DNA from: Blepharisma stoltei
Taxonomy: Eukaryota; Ciliophora; Heterotrichea; Heterotrichida; Blepharismidae
Direction: 5' to 3'
NCBI GenBank assembly: GCA_914767885.1
Contig: CAJZBQ010000017.1
Location: 248,001 to 312,000, forward strand
Length of the DNA: 64,000 nucleotides
Below are positions 1 through 11,551 of this stretch, one piece after another. The notes under the pieces were generated by a model, which was not told the origin of the DNA, did no database searches, and was given only the letters and a program-made list of their open reading frames with translations. A program made the position numbers and the translations under genes. The stretch's first letter is position 1. Each line of letters opens with the position of its first letter.

Positions 1-213
1 AAACTAAATATAGATTGAATATCATCCAAACTTCTTAAGACACTTATTAATAAGAACAATTAAGGTCCAATAATGAGATCTATTTGCCTAACAAGTTTAT
101 CTTATTTTAAATAAAGATTTCAACGTTCCAAAAAGAATTTTAATAATATATCACTTAAACAATATTGAAACGCAATTAAAATAAATTCAATTTTTGCATA
201 TTAATTTATCAAA

Positions 214-1617
214 ATGAACCCAAATTATGCAGCAGCTTGGCAAACAAATTTCCCACAAATGCAAGCAGCTCCACCCCAGCCGATGTACGGAGGAGGCTTC
301 CAAACCAACGTCTACAGCAATCAAATACCATCCTATCAGCAGCCTCCTCCACCTCCACCAGCTCCCTTACGAGTTAAACTTGAACCTCGCGAGCGTGGCC
401 TCTACAACTTGCTCCTATCTCAAGCTGATCCAGAAAGTAAAGGCCGCTTAGAAGGAGCCCAAGTTGTCGATTTTTTCAAAAGGTCAGGGATCTCAACAGA
501 TCAATTAAAAGAGATCTGAACAATATGCACGCCAAATGGAGAGTCATTTTTGGATAGAGAGAGATTTTATGTAGCATTAAGACTTATAGCTCTTGCACAA
601 GAAGGAAAACCAGTCAATGTTGATGCAATTTATGCAAATACGCCAGCTGCTTTACCGAATTTCAAGTCTAATGTGGTTGTAAAGGATAAGTGGGATATTG
701 AAGATGATGATAAAGATAAATATGAAAAATTCTTCAATCAGGTGTCACAGGGGAAAGGATTTTTGACTGCTGATGAAGCTTATGGACTGCTTACGAGAAC
801 AGGAGCTAAAAGCGAATATCTAGCAAAAATTTGGAATATGTGTGACCCGAATGATTCAGGCGAGCTAAATAAAAATCATTTTATCGTCGCTATGCATTTA
901 GCATCAAAAGTTAAAGCGCTAAGTGAGCCTGTTCCTGATGAAATTCCTCAGGTGTTAAATAAAATATTTTTTGCAAAAATTGATGAACCTGCTCCTATAG
1001 AGCCACCTAAGCCTGAAGCATTTTCAGAATTTGGAATCAATGCAACATCAGCTTCGTTTCCTTCTGTCGGCTTTGGAATTGACAATTCAGGAGGTTTCGG
1101 AATGCAAGCAAGCCAAAAGCCTGCAGACCCCTTCGGCTTAGGATTCCAAACAGCCCCAAGCAAGCCTATCAAACTAAACATGGACAAGCCAGATGACTCT
1201 TTAATGATGAAAAATATCGCAAAACCCCCTGAACCGGTCCTTTTTGATAAAGCTCCAGCAATGAAACCATCTGATCCTTCCTTTGAATTTAAAGCTCAGC
1301 CTTTAAAAGATGATCTACTTGAAGAAGAGCCTCAGCAAAGTTTTGGAAGAAGCTCAAGCCAAAGCTCAAGTAAAAAAAATACCTATAAAGCTGATGAAAA
1401 TCTTGACGGCTTGCAAAAGAGAAATAATGAGCTTACTGAGCAGCTGAGAGAGATTGAAGATGAAATACAAGAAAAGCTGAGAGAATGAAGAGATGTGAGG
1501 TCAAGATTGTCTTTAGAGAGGGAAAGAAACCAGGTTTTAGCTTCAAGGTTAGAAGAAATGAACTCAAAAGTGTTGCAGGATACTTTTCAGGTAGCAATAA
1601 AATCATTCAAATTATAA
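214..1617 (+). CDS. EH-domain protein (Eps15/Pan1-like endocytic adaptor)
   Basis: One uninterrupted frame of 467 codons if TGA is read as Trp (TGA at 517 and 1486), closed by TAA. A Pro/Gln-rich N-terminus is followed by two EF-hand-like EH domains at about residues 50-150 and 165-245; the second has the loop DPNDSGELNK and the Trp-containing helix LAKIWNMCDPND. A low-complexity middle with DPF-type motifs (DPFGLGF, DPSFEF) follows, and the C-terminal 90 residues look like a coiled coil. In Eps15/Pan1 proteins EH domains bind NPF peptides of endocytic adaptors and DPF motifs bind AP2, so a clathrin-endocytosis role is inferred. A clathrin light chain lies in the same window but is not adjacent. 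The ATG follows an AT-rich leader. No IES or intron is needed. Confidence 0.85.
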
Positions 1618-1937
1618 ATTAGGATAGAATTAAATATTAAGCGAATCCTACATGTTTATGAAGCTTATATCCCATTAGGACATTGTAGATAAAGAGAGCC
1701 ATATTTTTATTATGATTAATATAGCTATTTATTCAAGCTGCAATGAGAAAGTCTATTTCTCATGTATATTCCTTAATAACTAATATCTAATTATCTAGTC
1801 AAAAATTTATATTTAATCTAAAAATTGGACTATTCTATATTATAAAGACTTTGCAATATCTCAAAGAAATGCTGCCATCAAAAATAAAGTTATAATTCAC
1901 ACTAATTAAACAGCAAATTCTGAATTAATTTATAAAA
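1618..1937. other. AT-rich intergenic spacer
   Basis: 320 bp between two plus-strand genes. I see no conserved reading frame, RNA gene or repeat in it. Confidence 0.6.
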
Positions 1938-3803
1938 ATGGCTTACCAAGAACTAAACTCAAAGCCTTATAATAAAAAAATCGTATGGAAAATTGCCTTA
2001 AATGCCAGCATCGGCTCATTTATATTTGGCTACAACACAGGAGTTTTCAACTCAAATCAATTAAATGTCGCAGCAACTTTAGGATGGGGTGGTAACGAAA
2101 ATCTTTATATTTCAATCATGGCTGCTATGATGCCATTTGGAGGATTGTTTGGTGCATTATTTGCAGGCACTATAGCTCAAAAAATAGGTAGAAGAAAAGC
2201 CCTTATGCTGATGGATGTAATTAACATTTTTGGGTGTGTATTTTTTATATGTCCTTATACTTCAGCATTTGCATTAGGGAGATTTATTACAGGCTATACA
2301 ACAGGGTCATTTAGCGTATTATCTCCACTTTATATTGGGGAAACTTCACCACCTGATATTATGGGGACGATTGGAAGCTTGTGTGGATTAATACTTGCTG
2401 TAGGAATTATGGTAGCTTATGCTATGGCTTTACCTTTGCCTACGGGTGATTATCATTCTGATCCTTTGAATTATTGGTGAATATTTATGTTTGTTTTTCA
2501 AGCCTTGTTTACAGCTTTTCAATTCTTTGTTTTATGGAAGGTATACAAAGAAGACACGCCTATATGACTTTTATCAAAAAAGCAGGATCAAAAAGCATTA
2601 AAAAGTTCAATGCAGTATTATAACGAAGATGAGGCTGTCAAAGTAATCCAAAAACTCAGAGCTTCCATGTCAGCAGACCGCGACAAAACTCTTGAAGCAA
2701 TAGAAAAAGAAGTCCCAGAGACTGCAACATCAGAAAAACCAAAAGAAATCGATAACTCAAAGCGTCAAACTGACTATACTTATAAAGAGCTCCTATGCTG
2801 CAGCAAGAAAAGCAGAAAAATGATGAGACTTGGAATCTTAGTCAACGTTTTCCAAGTAGCTGCTGGAGTTGACGCTTTATTTGCATATACCACTAAAATC
2901 TTTAGTGAATTAGGCGGCGGCGTATTTGAGTCACGTGCCTACACAGTTGTGTTTGGGGTTGTGACCGTTATTTCCACTCTTGCAGTATTCCCAGTTGTCG
3001 ACAGATTCAATCGAAAAACATTGATTTTATTAGGAAATGGAGGCATGTTTATTACTATGTTTTTCCTTGGGTTATTTGCAGAAGAGTTTTCAGGGTCTGG
3101 GCCAATCCCATCCCTAGTTTTTGTGCTATTATATGTACTTGCATGGTCAATCGGTTTAGGCACAATCTGTTGGGTTTATTCAGGGGAAATCTTAACATCT
3201 CGAGCCATAAGTATTTGTATTGGCGTAAACTGAATAGTCATCATATCACTCCCCCCCCCCCTCCGTGAGCGAACAAAAAAATTTTGTTCGCTCACGGAGG
3301 GGGGTTAATTTTTTTTTTTAAAAAAAATTTATATATAAATTTTATAAAAAATATTTTTTTCGAAATTTAAAAAAATCCTAATTTGCAAAAATTGGGAAGC
3401 AAATATTAATTTAATTTGCAAAATTTATGTTTTAAAACGCAATTTGTTTAAAAATTAAACAGAATTAGCTCTAGATTTCATTATACTAATTATCACTTAT
3501 ATATCAAAATTTTTTTCCATTAAAATTTTTTCTATTAAAAAAATTTTTGTTCACTCACGGAGGGTGGGTTTTTGGTCAAAAAATGGCGATTTTTCTAATG
3601 GTTTTGTTCGCTCACGGAGGGGGGGGGGGGAGTCAGTAATTTTTACCTTTCCTCACATTGCCTCTTGGTTTTCTATAGGCATCGCATTTTGGGTTTACGC
3701 TGTAATCAGCGCCCTTGGAATTGTTTATTTCCTCATTGAGTTTGTAGAAACTAAAGGATTAGATTCCACACAAATAAAAGAAGCTTTTGATAAATATAAA
3801 TAG
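1938..3803 (+). CDS. MFS sugar transporter (SLC2/HXT-like), split by a MITE
   Basis: Exons 1938-3248 and 3636-3803 give 492 residues with TGA as Trp. Sugar-porter motifs are visible: GRRKALML after TM2, the GRFITGYTTGSFSVLSPLYIGE block, DRFNRKTL after TM8, and VETKGLDSTQI, equivalent to PETKG, at the C-terminus. These place it in the facilitative hexose transporter family; the substrate cannot be read from sequence. A 387-bp MITE sits between helices 10 and 11. Removing it at the flanking TCA repeat gives NWIVIISVIFTFPHIASWF, which has the usual eight residues between Trp and TFP. Removing it between the nearest TAs is also in frame but two residues shorter. The next gene starts 27 bp after the TAG stop. 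Confidence 0.9.
3249..3635 (+). mobile_element. MITE family 1, copy 1 (IES in the sugar transporter)
   Basis: 387 bp with tips CTCCCC...GGGGAG flanked by TCA/TCA. The left tip is a near-perfect palindrome built from CTCCGTGAGCGAAC and its complement around an A/T spacer. The right end carries two direct copies of the same arm, one of them variant, separated by about 50 bp. The interior is AT-rich. Nearly identical to the copies at 29.9 and 57.7 kb. Confidence 0.92.
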
Positions 3804-3830
3804 CTTTAAATATAATTTCTCTGGATTATC

Positions 3831-4681
3831 ATGGAAAATTGGGATAGGAAAGATTATTACCAAAGCTCTGAATCAGAAAATGAAGAAGAAGTCGCCATAG
3901 AAAAGCTGAAGGAAAGGGCACAACTTATAGGGGAAGATGACTATATCCCAGAATTAGCCACTCATGAGCTAGATTTTAATGAGCTGACTCAGGATGAGCA
4001 GATTGAATTGGTGGAAAGGCATTCACCAGAGCTGCTACATTGTATTGAGGATTTTCAATATACGCTGGAATCGTATAAGCAGATGAATGAAAAATTTGGT
4101 AAAGCAAATTTAAGCTTTTTAGCATAAATGGCTAATAATATTAAATAAATAAAAAAATAGAAGGATTTAATATAAATTAGATAACACCAGAAGGACAAAG
4201 TTATTATGCTTTACGACAAAAAATATTTAACCTTTTATTTATGCATTTTTCGTTTTATGTGATGCTGAAAGCGAATGGAAAACCAGCATCTAACCACCCA
4301 GTGATAAACACAATAAAAAACCTTATAAAACTCAACAAAAATATTGAAAAGCAAGAAAAATCAGGCACAATTAAAAAAGAAGCAAAAGTCCCAGTAGCAA
4401 AACATGTGGAAATCAGCGAAAAGAATGAAAAATCGAATGAAAAGCCTAAAGATGATAATTATCAACGCTCAGTAGAAGCAATACTTAAAAATAAAGGAAT
4501 CAGAAGAAAGAGGAAAAAGGTTGATAGAAATGTAAGAGTCAAAAACAAAATGAAGTACCTGAAAAAGGTAAAGAAACGTCAGTCTACTTATGGATATGTA
4601 GAAAGACCAAAGACAGATAGATATGGGGGTGAAAGTACAGGGATTAGAAAAGATATTGTGAAAAGCATCAAGATTAAGTAA
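3831..4681 (+). CDS. Sas10/Utp3-family SSU processome protein
   Basis: Exons 3831-4121 and 4184-4681 give 262 residues. The acidic N-terminus with WDRKDYY...EEEVAIEKLKERAQLIGEDDY matches the Sas10/Utp3 pattern. After the IES the frame gives LTPEGQSYYALRQKI and HFSFYVMLKA...NHPVI, the Sas10/Utp3 core. The Lys/Arg-rich C-terminus ends YGGESTGIRKDIVKSIK, close to the Sas10 C-terminal domain. The family acts in the nucleolar U3 snoRNP complex that processes 18S rRNA. The protein is shorter than human UTP3 (about 480 residues), with a reduced acidic middle. Neuroguidin/Lcp5 relatives share the fold, but the C-terminal YGG motif favours Utp3. Confidence 0.85.
4122..4183. other. Short IES (62 bp) in the Sas10/Utp3 gene
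   Basis: TA-bounded, AT-rich segment containing in-frame stops. Removal joins SFL to TPEGQ and restores the conserved LTPEGQ motif. Confidence 0.85.
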
Positions 4682-5622
4682 ATTTTCTTATTTTAGATAC
4701 AAAAAATTAATAAATAAATATATCTTTGGGTTTTAAATTCATATAAAAGCTTATTATCTTTTAGCCATTTGCAACTTTTCAAGCGGTGTTAAAATGGAAA
4801 AATAGAATTTCTTATTGTCAATAATAATTAATAGATGAAGCTATAAATGCATATAATAAAAGTAAAAAGTACCTAAAATTTAAATAAATTACTAAAATAT
4901 CTTTTTTTACTCAATTATTTAGATGATTAAAGTGGCAATTTCTTCCGCAGAGAGTAATATCAGAACCTCCCTTTTAACTCCCAGTGGTGACGCCAGCCAT
5001 CCTGTCTAGCAGGCATTCGGAAGACTTCGCTAAAAGGGCCAGAAATCCTTCACTGGCAGCGTTGCCTCGTCCGAACTTGACCCCAGCACGTGTTCCGCCT
5101 AAGGATCACCCTCCTCGGGTGTGTCAAGCGGTAAAACTCCTATGCCTCCTAAAATCATTGGGTCGCCGTCTTATCCTATGCGAGAAAGCCATATTAGACA
5201 TTGTGGATAAAGGTTCACTGGATAAACCGAACCCCATAATAATAAATACCGCGGCGGAGGAATGGTTTACAGAGTAAACCAATTCCGTAAGTAGCCATTT
5301 TATTATTATAAATTATTAAAATATCAGTGTTATTTTGTATCGGATTATGAAATCATCATTAAAGAATATGGCAATAAAAAAAAGCAGTTTCTTTCAAGTA
5401 TTTAACAAATAAATTTTATCTGCTATTTTATAAGCCATTTATCTCTTCTGAAAACATACTTTTAATCTATCCACAAATAAGCCTAAATTAATTATTTAAA
5501 AATTTAATTTTTCCAAAAATCTCCCAAAATAAATTTTTATGTAAAACACCATTATGTCCTAAAAATTTATAATGAGCTATATCTCCAAATGCTAGTCATA
5601 TTTATTAATAAATTTTTCTTTT
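4682..5622. other. Intergenic region with one GC-rich repeat
   Basis: Mostly AT-rich. The only structure I can support is the retroposon-like repeat at 4902-5309. Confidence 0.6.
4902..5309 (-). repeat. Retroposon-like repeat R1, copy 1
   Basis: A 408-bp GC-rich island in AT-rich DNA, flanked by a 16-bp direct repeat with one mismatch (aaattaYtaaaatatc, at 4886-4901 and 5310-5325). It matches the insert at about 17.7-18.1 kb in inverted orientation: shared blocks include cgtgttccgcctaagg, ccctcctc, catattRgacattgtggata and a tagccattttattat end. The apparent reading frame inside it has no recognisable domain and I treat it as noncoding. Confidence 0.7.
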
Positions 5623-7239
5623 ATGTCAAGCTTAGAAAGCTACACTATTCTAGGTCCATTAGGTAGAGGAACATTTGGACAAGTCAAGCGTAATCTCTAA
5701 ACAGTTGCCGAGCATATATTGACAAACGTGAAAGTAGCTATCAAAGTCTTAAAGCGCCGGGTTTTAGTAGAAAAACACATGATTTCTAAGGTAAAACGAG
5801 AAATCCGAGTCCTCAAATCTTTTCATCATCCCCACATAATCCGGCTTTATGATGTAATTACGACCCCAACTTGTATTTTTCTTGTAATGGAATGCCTACC
5901 AGGCGGAGAACTCTATAACTTGTTAGACAGAAATGGAAGACTCCCTGAGGACCAAGCCAGGCTGTATTTCCAACAAATCATATCTGGGCTTGATTATTGC
6001 CATACTTATAGAGTTGTCCATAGAGATATAAAACCTGAAAATATTTTATTAGACCAGTTTGGGAATATAAAAATTGCTGATTTTGGACTTTCGAATTTGA
6101 TGCCGGATGGGGATTATTTAAAGACATCTTGTGGATCTCCAAATTATGCGGCCCCAGAAATTATACTATTTATGTATATTTCTTATTAAAAATTTTCTTT
6201 ATGGATAATTTTAAAATTTAATTTATAAAGTATATTTCAGGAAACAGATATTGTGGCCCAGAAGTTGATATACCTTTTAATAATAAATAAAAACTTTGGA
6301 CTGTTTATCCGTTTTCCTATTATGAATATATAGAAAAAAATGGTAGCCAGGACCTAGTTTTTATTTATTATAAAATTATATATATGAAGTGCTGGGGTCG
6401 TTTTATTTGCGCTGCTAGCAGGACATCTACCATTTGACGACAGCAGTATTCCTTCTTTATTCGCAAAAATCAAGGCTGCTAGTTTTAATATGCCTTATCA
6501 TTTTTCAGACGCAGTAAAAGATTTAATCATAAGGATGCTCAAGCCTGATCCAATAGCAAGAATTACTATAAATCAGATAAAGAAGCACCCATGATTTCAA
6601 ATGAATTATAATCCTAGCCTACTGGAAATGAATAGAATTACCTCAAAAAGCTATAGATTAATTGATGAAGAAATTTTAATGAGATGCATGGAATTTCCAT
6701 TAGCAAAAGACTATACAATTGAAGAATTTAGAGATAAAATAATAAACAGAAAAAATGATAGCTTGGTTGTATGCTATGAACTGCTATTAGACAAAAAATT
6801 AAATGACATGAGGATAAGAAATGGCGACCCTGTAAACAGTGTCAATTTACTTTTTAAGCAGAAAAAAAATCTATCAAACCTTGAAATTTCGACACAAGGC
6901 TCGTCTTTGACTGGAGAAAATATCGATTTTTATATTGATAAAGATGGACCTCCTGATAATTGGGTTTATGGATTTCGCACAGATTTAGAGGCTTATCCCT
7001 TTATGATGACACTATTTGCGGCTTTAAAAGATGCAAATCTTGAGTGGAAATTTATTACAAATTTCAAAATGAGGGTCAGGAATATTAGTGGGGCATATAC
7101 GCTGAAAATGCAAATAGATGTTTATAAGTATCAAAAGTCATTTGTGGTGGATATAAAACTACTTGAAGGGACAGTGATGGTTTTTTTGGAGACGCTTCAT
7201 CGATTATATACAATCTTATACGATCGGACTTATTCATAA
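5623..7239 (+). CDS. SNF1/AMPK-alpha-like Ser/Thr protein kinase
   Basis: Exons 5623-5689, 5705-6163, 6235-6272 and 6385-7239 give 472 residues. Glycine loop GRGTFGQVK, catalytic lysine in VAIKVLKR, HRDIKPENILLD, DFGLSNLM and SCGSPNYAAPE are all present. Removing two IESs completes PEIISGNRYCGPEVDIW and SAGVVLFALLAGHLPFDD, a signature of the SNF1/AMPK catalytic subunit. The conserved activation-loop Thr is present (LKTSCGSP). The C-terminus (FITNFKMRVRN...KYQKSFVVDIKLLEG) resembles the KA1-like alpha-subunit C-terminal domain. The kinase would sense energy status with beta and gamma subunits, which are not seen here. One 15-nt intron splits the glycine-loop region. Confidence 0.92.
5690..5704 (+). 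other. 15-nt intron (kinase)
   Basis: gtaatctctaaacag. Removal joins GQVK to LAEHILTNVKVAIK in frame. The length is characteristic of heterotrich ciliate introns. Confidence 0.93.
6164..6234. other. Short IES (71 bp) in the kinase gene
   Basis: TA-bounded. Removal gives PEIISGNRY across the junction, the conserved subdomain VIII-IX segment. Confidence 0.9.
6273..6384. other. IES (112 bp) in the kinase gene
   Basis: TA-bounded. Removal gives EVDI-W-SAGVVLF with TGA encoding the invariant Trp of the kinase DxW motif, which supports both the IES and the code change. Confidence 0.92.
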
Positions 7240-7409
7240 TTACAATAAATTTTTTGATCATTATTTGTATGAATTAATTGAAATTAGTTGCGTTATAATA
7301 TTTAAGTAAAATATATATACAGTTTTAGAGAGACGAGAAACACCCATTTTTGGATTTCTGGCGAGCCGCCGGGAGATGCCATATTAATCTTAAAAGAATT
7401 CTTAGCTAC

Positions 7410-7820
7410 TTATGGGTCTCTTATCTCTTCATTAAGGATTCTTTCCCTATGGCTTGGATCTGTTCTAAGTGTCAAAGCGTGGCTTCTACAATTTGGACAG
7501 AGTTCAACTGAGTTGTTGATACACTCTGGATGGAATGAGCAGCAAGCACTGAATATGAGAACAGGGCGGCTTGAAAGACATTTTCCGCAGGGACGAATGG
7601 AGTGATCTTCACTGAGAACCATGCTGTTTGGCTCGAGAGAGAGTATCATCATCATCATCATCATTTCTTCAACGTTTCTAACTGCATACCGCTTGTGCCA
7701 GATTTTCTTACCCTTGGTAAATGAGCCATCATGGCTGCTATCAAACGCGAGCTTAGCATTGTAATAGGCGGCGCAAGTTCTTCTCTTTGTTTCTTCATTT
7801 CTACTTCTGGGTGACACCAA
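7410..7820 (-). pseudogene. Zinc-finger-like transposon ORF inside the left inverted repeat
   Basis: 136 codons reading outward. The C-terminal part has a RING/treble-clef-like pattern: RPCGKC, then SACCSFHPEC, then ELCPNC. A poly-Met stretch comes from a CAT trinucleotide repeat at about 7650-7670. The right repeat encodes the same segment at 14621-14845, also reading outward. No catalytic domain is visible. It could be the zinc-binding tail of a transposase. Confidence 0.45.
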
Positions 7821-7861
7821 GAGTTTTCAGGGTTGTAGTAGTTTCTGCCTAAGAGTCTGCG

Positions 7862-8149
7862 TTAAGAATTACTCATTAAAGAGGATGGTCGGATTATGTG
7901 AGATCGCAATAGCCAAATACTTGCTAGGATCCCCTTTGCACTGAGGCAATGGGCTTCAGAGCACTTAGGCAAAGGGTTGGTTGATAAGTAAGCAGATGCC
8001 AAAAACTTTAAGCACTCCTTGATAGCTGGGAGAAAGTACCCTTGCTGCAGTAAGTCATAAAGGCAATTCTTATTATAGGGTCCGAGTGCTTGGGATATTG
8101 TAATCTTTGTAGTCCTTACATTTAGCTTGTGGCTGCTTTGAGGAAGCAT
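7862..8149 (-). pseudogene. Second ORF in the left inverted repeat
   Basis: 95 codons, with NCLYDLLQQGYFLPAIKECL and NPLPKCSEAHCLSAKG. Homologous DNA in the right repeat carries frame changes (14230-14400). I recognise no family; it is probably part of the same decayed transposon protein as the zinc-finger ORF just downstream. Confidence 0.35.
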
Positions 8150-8327
8150 CTTTTACTTTATAAAAATAATAATAATCAGAATTTGCTAAACCAAAATGAA
8201 GCTGGTTTATCAAATCTGGCTAGTATGTGAAATTTATCTTCATATGGAAATAACCTCTTCGTTAATTTTTTGATAAGAATCAGAATATTCTGGTATACCG
8301 TGAGCACGGTTATAGATCGACCTTAGA

Positions 8328-8490
8328 ATCCCCCCTCCCCTCCCCCCACCCCTGACAGTTTTAACTTTATTGAAATCTACAAATTAAATTTGACTTGTCA
8401 AATCCTTAGTGAGGGATTTGTCATTTTGAATTAATAATGTCGTTTAATTGAAACCGTCAGGGGGTGGGGGAGGGGAGGAGGAGGAGGAGT
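8328..8490. repeat. C-rich/G-rich inverted repeat (MITE-like)
   Basis: Left arm cccctcccctccccccaccc followed by ctgac; right arm gtcag followed by ggggtgggggaggggagg; about 100 bp of AT-rich DNA lies between. It sits inside the composite element. It may be a small nonautonomous element or a G-quadruplex-prone structure. Confidence 0.55.
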
Positions 8491-8674
8491 TTCAGGTCGA
8501 GCCATACCTGTTCTGGAGGTATAATAGGCCATAAAAATGGCGTAAGTGAGCCCAAGCCAAAATATAATGAGTTGAAAAATAAACAAACTGAGAATCCGTT
8601 TATCTTGACTTTTGCCAGGGAATTTAATGTAGTCGATGATTTTAGCGGAAATAAATAATGCATAATCCTAAACT

Positions 8675-9000
8675 TAAAAACTTGTTGTAGTTTGTGTGTC
8701 GTTGCGGCTCGATAGATTTTGAAATAAACAGTGCAGATGCTCTTCTCAAAAGTGGAGCTACAATTTTCAAAGTCCGGAGCTTAAGGTGACCTCTGCATAC
8801 GACTTTCTTAAAGCCTATAGTAGATGATTTTAGCGAAAATAAAATTAGGCATGTGATTAAAATTTAAAAACTTGTTGCAATTTGTGCGCCGTTGCGGCTC
8901 GATAGATTTCCAAATAAGCAGTGCAGATGCTTTTCTCAAGATTAAAGCTACAATTTCTAAAGTCCAGAACTTAAAGCGATCTCTACATACGAACATCTTA
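8675..9000. repeat. Tandem duplication of a ~195-bp unit
   Basis: The segment from cttgttgtagtttgtg through gttgcggctcgatagatt, cagtgcagatgctcttctca and ctcttaaagc-type sequence recurs about 195 bp later at 8870-9000 with scattered changes. Part of the unit reappears inverted at 14133-14190 next to the right terminal repeat. I treat it as subterminal repeats of the composite element. Confidence 0.6.
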
Positions 9001-9359
9001 AAGCTCTTTTAGCCAACTCCTTGGAGTTTCTGAAATTAAAAATTGCTTGCAATATGAAATTGCCCGCCGCGCGGCTTCAGCGATAACTCAGAGCAAGTGA
9101 GAAGAAGTGATGACTTTACTATCAGTAGGAATGGTTGGGTTGTTAGAGGTGATCCCTGCTCATGTTTCCCAGTTAAGATCATTTCGAAAAATATGGGCTT
9201 CAGAAATAATAGAAATCAACAAATCGTAGGAATTACGAAATTGCCCACTGTGCGATTGCAGCAACAGCTCAGAGCAAGTAAGAAGAAGAGACAGCATTGG
9301 TAAAGCTCATTAAGAATTTTATATTTAAAAGAGTAATTTATTCATATGAATTAAATAAA

Positions 9360-11100
9360 TAATTATTTAATCTTCTGTTATCAATAAGTCTTGCTTCTCG
9401 CCGGTATTAGCAGAGCAAGATCCGTAAAGTCAATTTCTCATTTCTTCGCTAAACCCCAACACACTCGACATGAAAATATTGATCGCAAATACTGCAAGTT
9501 ACATGCTTGTCATCTGGATTAAGAGTCTTTCTGCAAATGCACACTTTTTCTCATACGTTGCTTTCAAATGAAGGTTTCAATTGTTTGGTCTTTGAATTAT
9601 AAAATCCGCGGTAATAAGTTAATGAATCGTACTCCTTTAAATTAAAATATGCTTGATATGATAAAAATTCGACTTTGTCATATATAGATTCGGCTCATAT
9701 ATCCTCCTGATGATCACTTTCGAATACTTCCCTCTCTCTTTGCATGGATGAGTTAGTATGATATCTTGTGGTTTATAGTATCACTGAATAGTTACAATTA
9801 TAAAGTCTTCAGGATCTTCCCTTTTTCAGATTTTTATAATTTTGCCGAATGAGATTTCATCGTCATGCCCATTTATCATGACAGTGTCATTTGCCCTATA
9901 TTCTTCATCATTCAAATTGAGTCCATCGTATATAATAAATTTTCCCACTGTTTCCTGCTTGAATTTTTGATTGATCTTTTAACCATTTATGAATTAATAT
10001 TGGGGGCTAATCTAATTTTAATATTATTTAAATTTCTTGAGGATTCTAATATAGTTATGAGATTTCTGTTTTGATCTACGAGATTTTACACTAGAATCTT
10101 GCTCGGAAATAATGTTTATTGAAGCAAATAGTAAATTCATGAACCATTCCTTGTGGGTTTGTAAGAAAAATATTTCTGCGAAGTAAAGGCTTATTTATGA
10201 GCCCTGGAAATTTCGACCATCCATGCCATATTTGTATTTGATCTTCTTCTTCAGTATCAATTGCTATCACAGCATGCTTTCTCTTATTGTTTTAATCGCC
10301 GAGTCCAACAATGAAACTATTTTTCCTTCTTTTTCCATTCTTTGATTGTACTTTTTCAACCTTGAAGGCTGCAGAAACACTGATTTTCTTAATTTGATTT
10401 TTTTCAAAAAGATGTTCAGATTGGTATTTGGCTTTATTATTCCAGAATATTCTCTTTTAAAGTGCAGAGCAATAATAATAAATGCGCAATGTAAGCAGAA
10501 ATCTTCTCCGTCTTTTTGAAGAGAGTGATCCAGAACTGTTATTTGAGGGTTGTATTTGCACTCAATCCAATCATAAGTTCATAAATTGTCACTATAAAAC
10601 TCCAGAAGTTTCAAGTCCCATGCAAGTTTGACATCTCAAACTGCTAGTTGGTTTTTGATCATTCAGAGAATAAGATTCTTCTGTTCAAATTCTTCATAAG
10701 ATAGTATTCCTTCATATCCACAATTTCCATAAACTCAGCCTTGATCCATCTATAGTTTTTGGAATTCAACTTCGATTAAATTTGAATAAGCTTCCTTCTT
10801 ATTTCTTTCCTTTCTTCAAACAAATGCACACTCAACAAACCTTTTACTTTGCTGAAGCCGATAGCGGATTTTATTGTCTGTTCTTTCTAGATCCTTCTAT
10901 TATGATATATTGCTATAATATTCTCTGAAAAATGTATTTTGATCGCTTGATTGATCATATAGAAATCAGAATTCTTCTTGAATAATTTTTTTAGCTTCAG
11001 AATATCCAAAGAATCCATCTTCAAATTCAAATCTGTCTTTTCTTTTTGAGCATTGAAAGCACTGATCATTCATTTTCTTCATTAAAACAGAAAAACTTTT
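9360..11100 (-). pseudogene. Decayed transposon gene with C-terminal PHD-like finger
   Basis: Read on minus with TGA as Trp, several stretches look protein-like, for example QCFQCSKRKDRFEFEDG, VLDHSLQKDGEDFCLHCAF and HAVIAIDTEEEDQIQIWHGW. The last stretch, near 9555-9440, has CICRK...TCSICDQYFHVECVG, a PHD-type Cys4-His-Cys pattern. TAA/TAG stops and frame shifts break it many times. The DGEDFCLHC segment faintly resembles a Ulp1-type cysteine protease motif, but I would not rely on that. Likely a germline-limited transposon gene decaying in place. Confidence 0.45.
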
Positions 11101-11128
11101 TCCATGTATTCAGTTTATTTTTCTGATC

Positions 11129-11419
11129 CCATTTTCATTTATTTCAAAAGGTACACATTTTGGAATCAATACGGTAGGACAACATGGAAGATCTCAGAGC
11201 GATTCAATACCAAGTAATCTTAAAAAGAAGCTAAAGAGTATACGTGGAGAAATATCTGGCATTATAAAAGGAGCCCACCGTCAGATAATAATGAATCGGC
11301 AAAAAGAATATGGACGTATCGCTAGATCGCCCGCAGACGAAATAAGAACTAAAACCAATATTAGGGGATATACAAAGACTCGGTACAAAAAATCGAATAA
11401 GTGGGAGCGCTTCGAATAA
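11129..11419 (+). CDS. Unrecognised basic ORF
   Basis: An open frame of about 95 codons ending at a TAA, without a clear start. It contains RGEISGIIKGAHRQI and GYTKTRYKKSNKWERFE and is rich in Lys/Arg. It lies just upstream of another unrecognised ORF and the IS256 fragment, within the composite element. I do not recognise it, and it may be noncoding. Confidence 0.25.
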   Translation, partial: PFSFISKGTHFGINTVGQHGRSQSDSIPSNLKKKLKSIRGEISGIIKGAHRQIIMNRQKEYGRIARSPADEIRTKTNIRGYTKTRYKKSNKWERFE

Positions 11420-11551
11420 AAACAGAACAAGTTCTGTGAAAAACTAGAAGAGTTCGGACAGCACAAGGGGTAAATGACTACGATAGTGGGCGCTCGAACT
11501 AATTTAATATATAACATATAATAAAGACTACATAATTAAAAAGGTGAAAAC

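Noticed and set aside
2939-3163. Minus-strand ORFs overlapping the transporter and other strong genes
   Set aside because: Shadows of conserved plus-strand coding sequence; no independent support.
3564-3803. Open frame starting in the MITE (MGFWSKNGDFSNGFV...) and running into the transporter
   Set aside because: The same start recurs in the 57.7 kb MITE copy in front of an unrelated gene; it is MITE sequence read through, not a gene start.
4984-5277. 97-codon ORF in the GC-rich island
   Set aside because: It lies wholly in the R1 repeat; the other R1 copy does not keep the frame.
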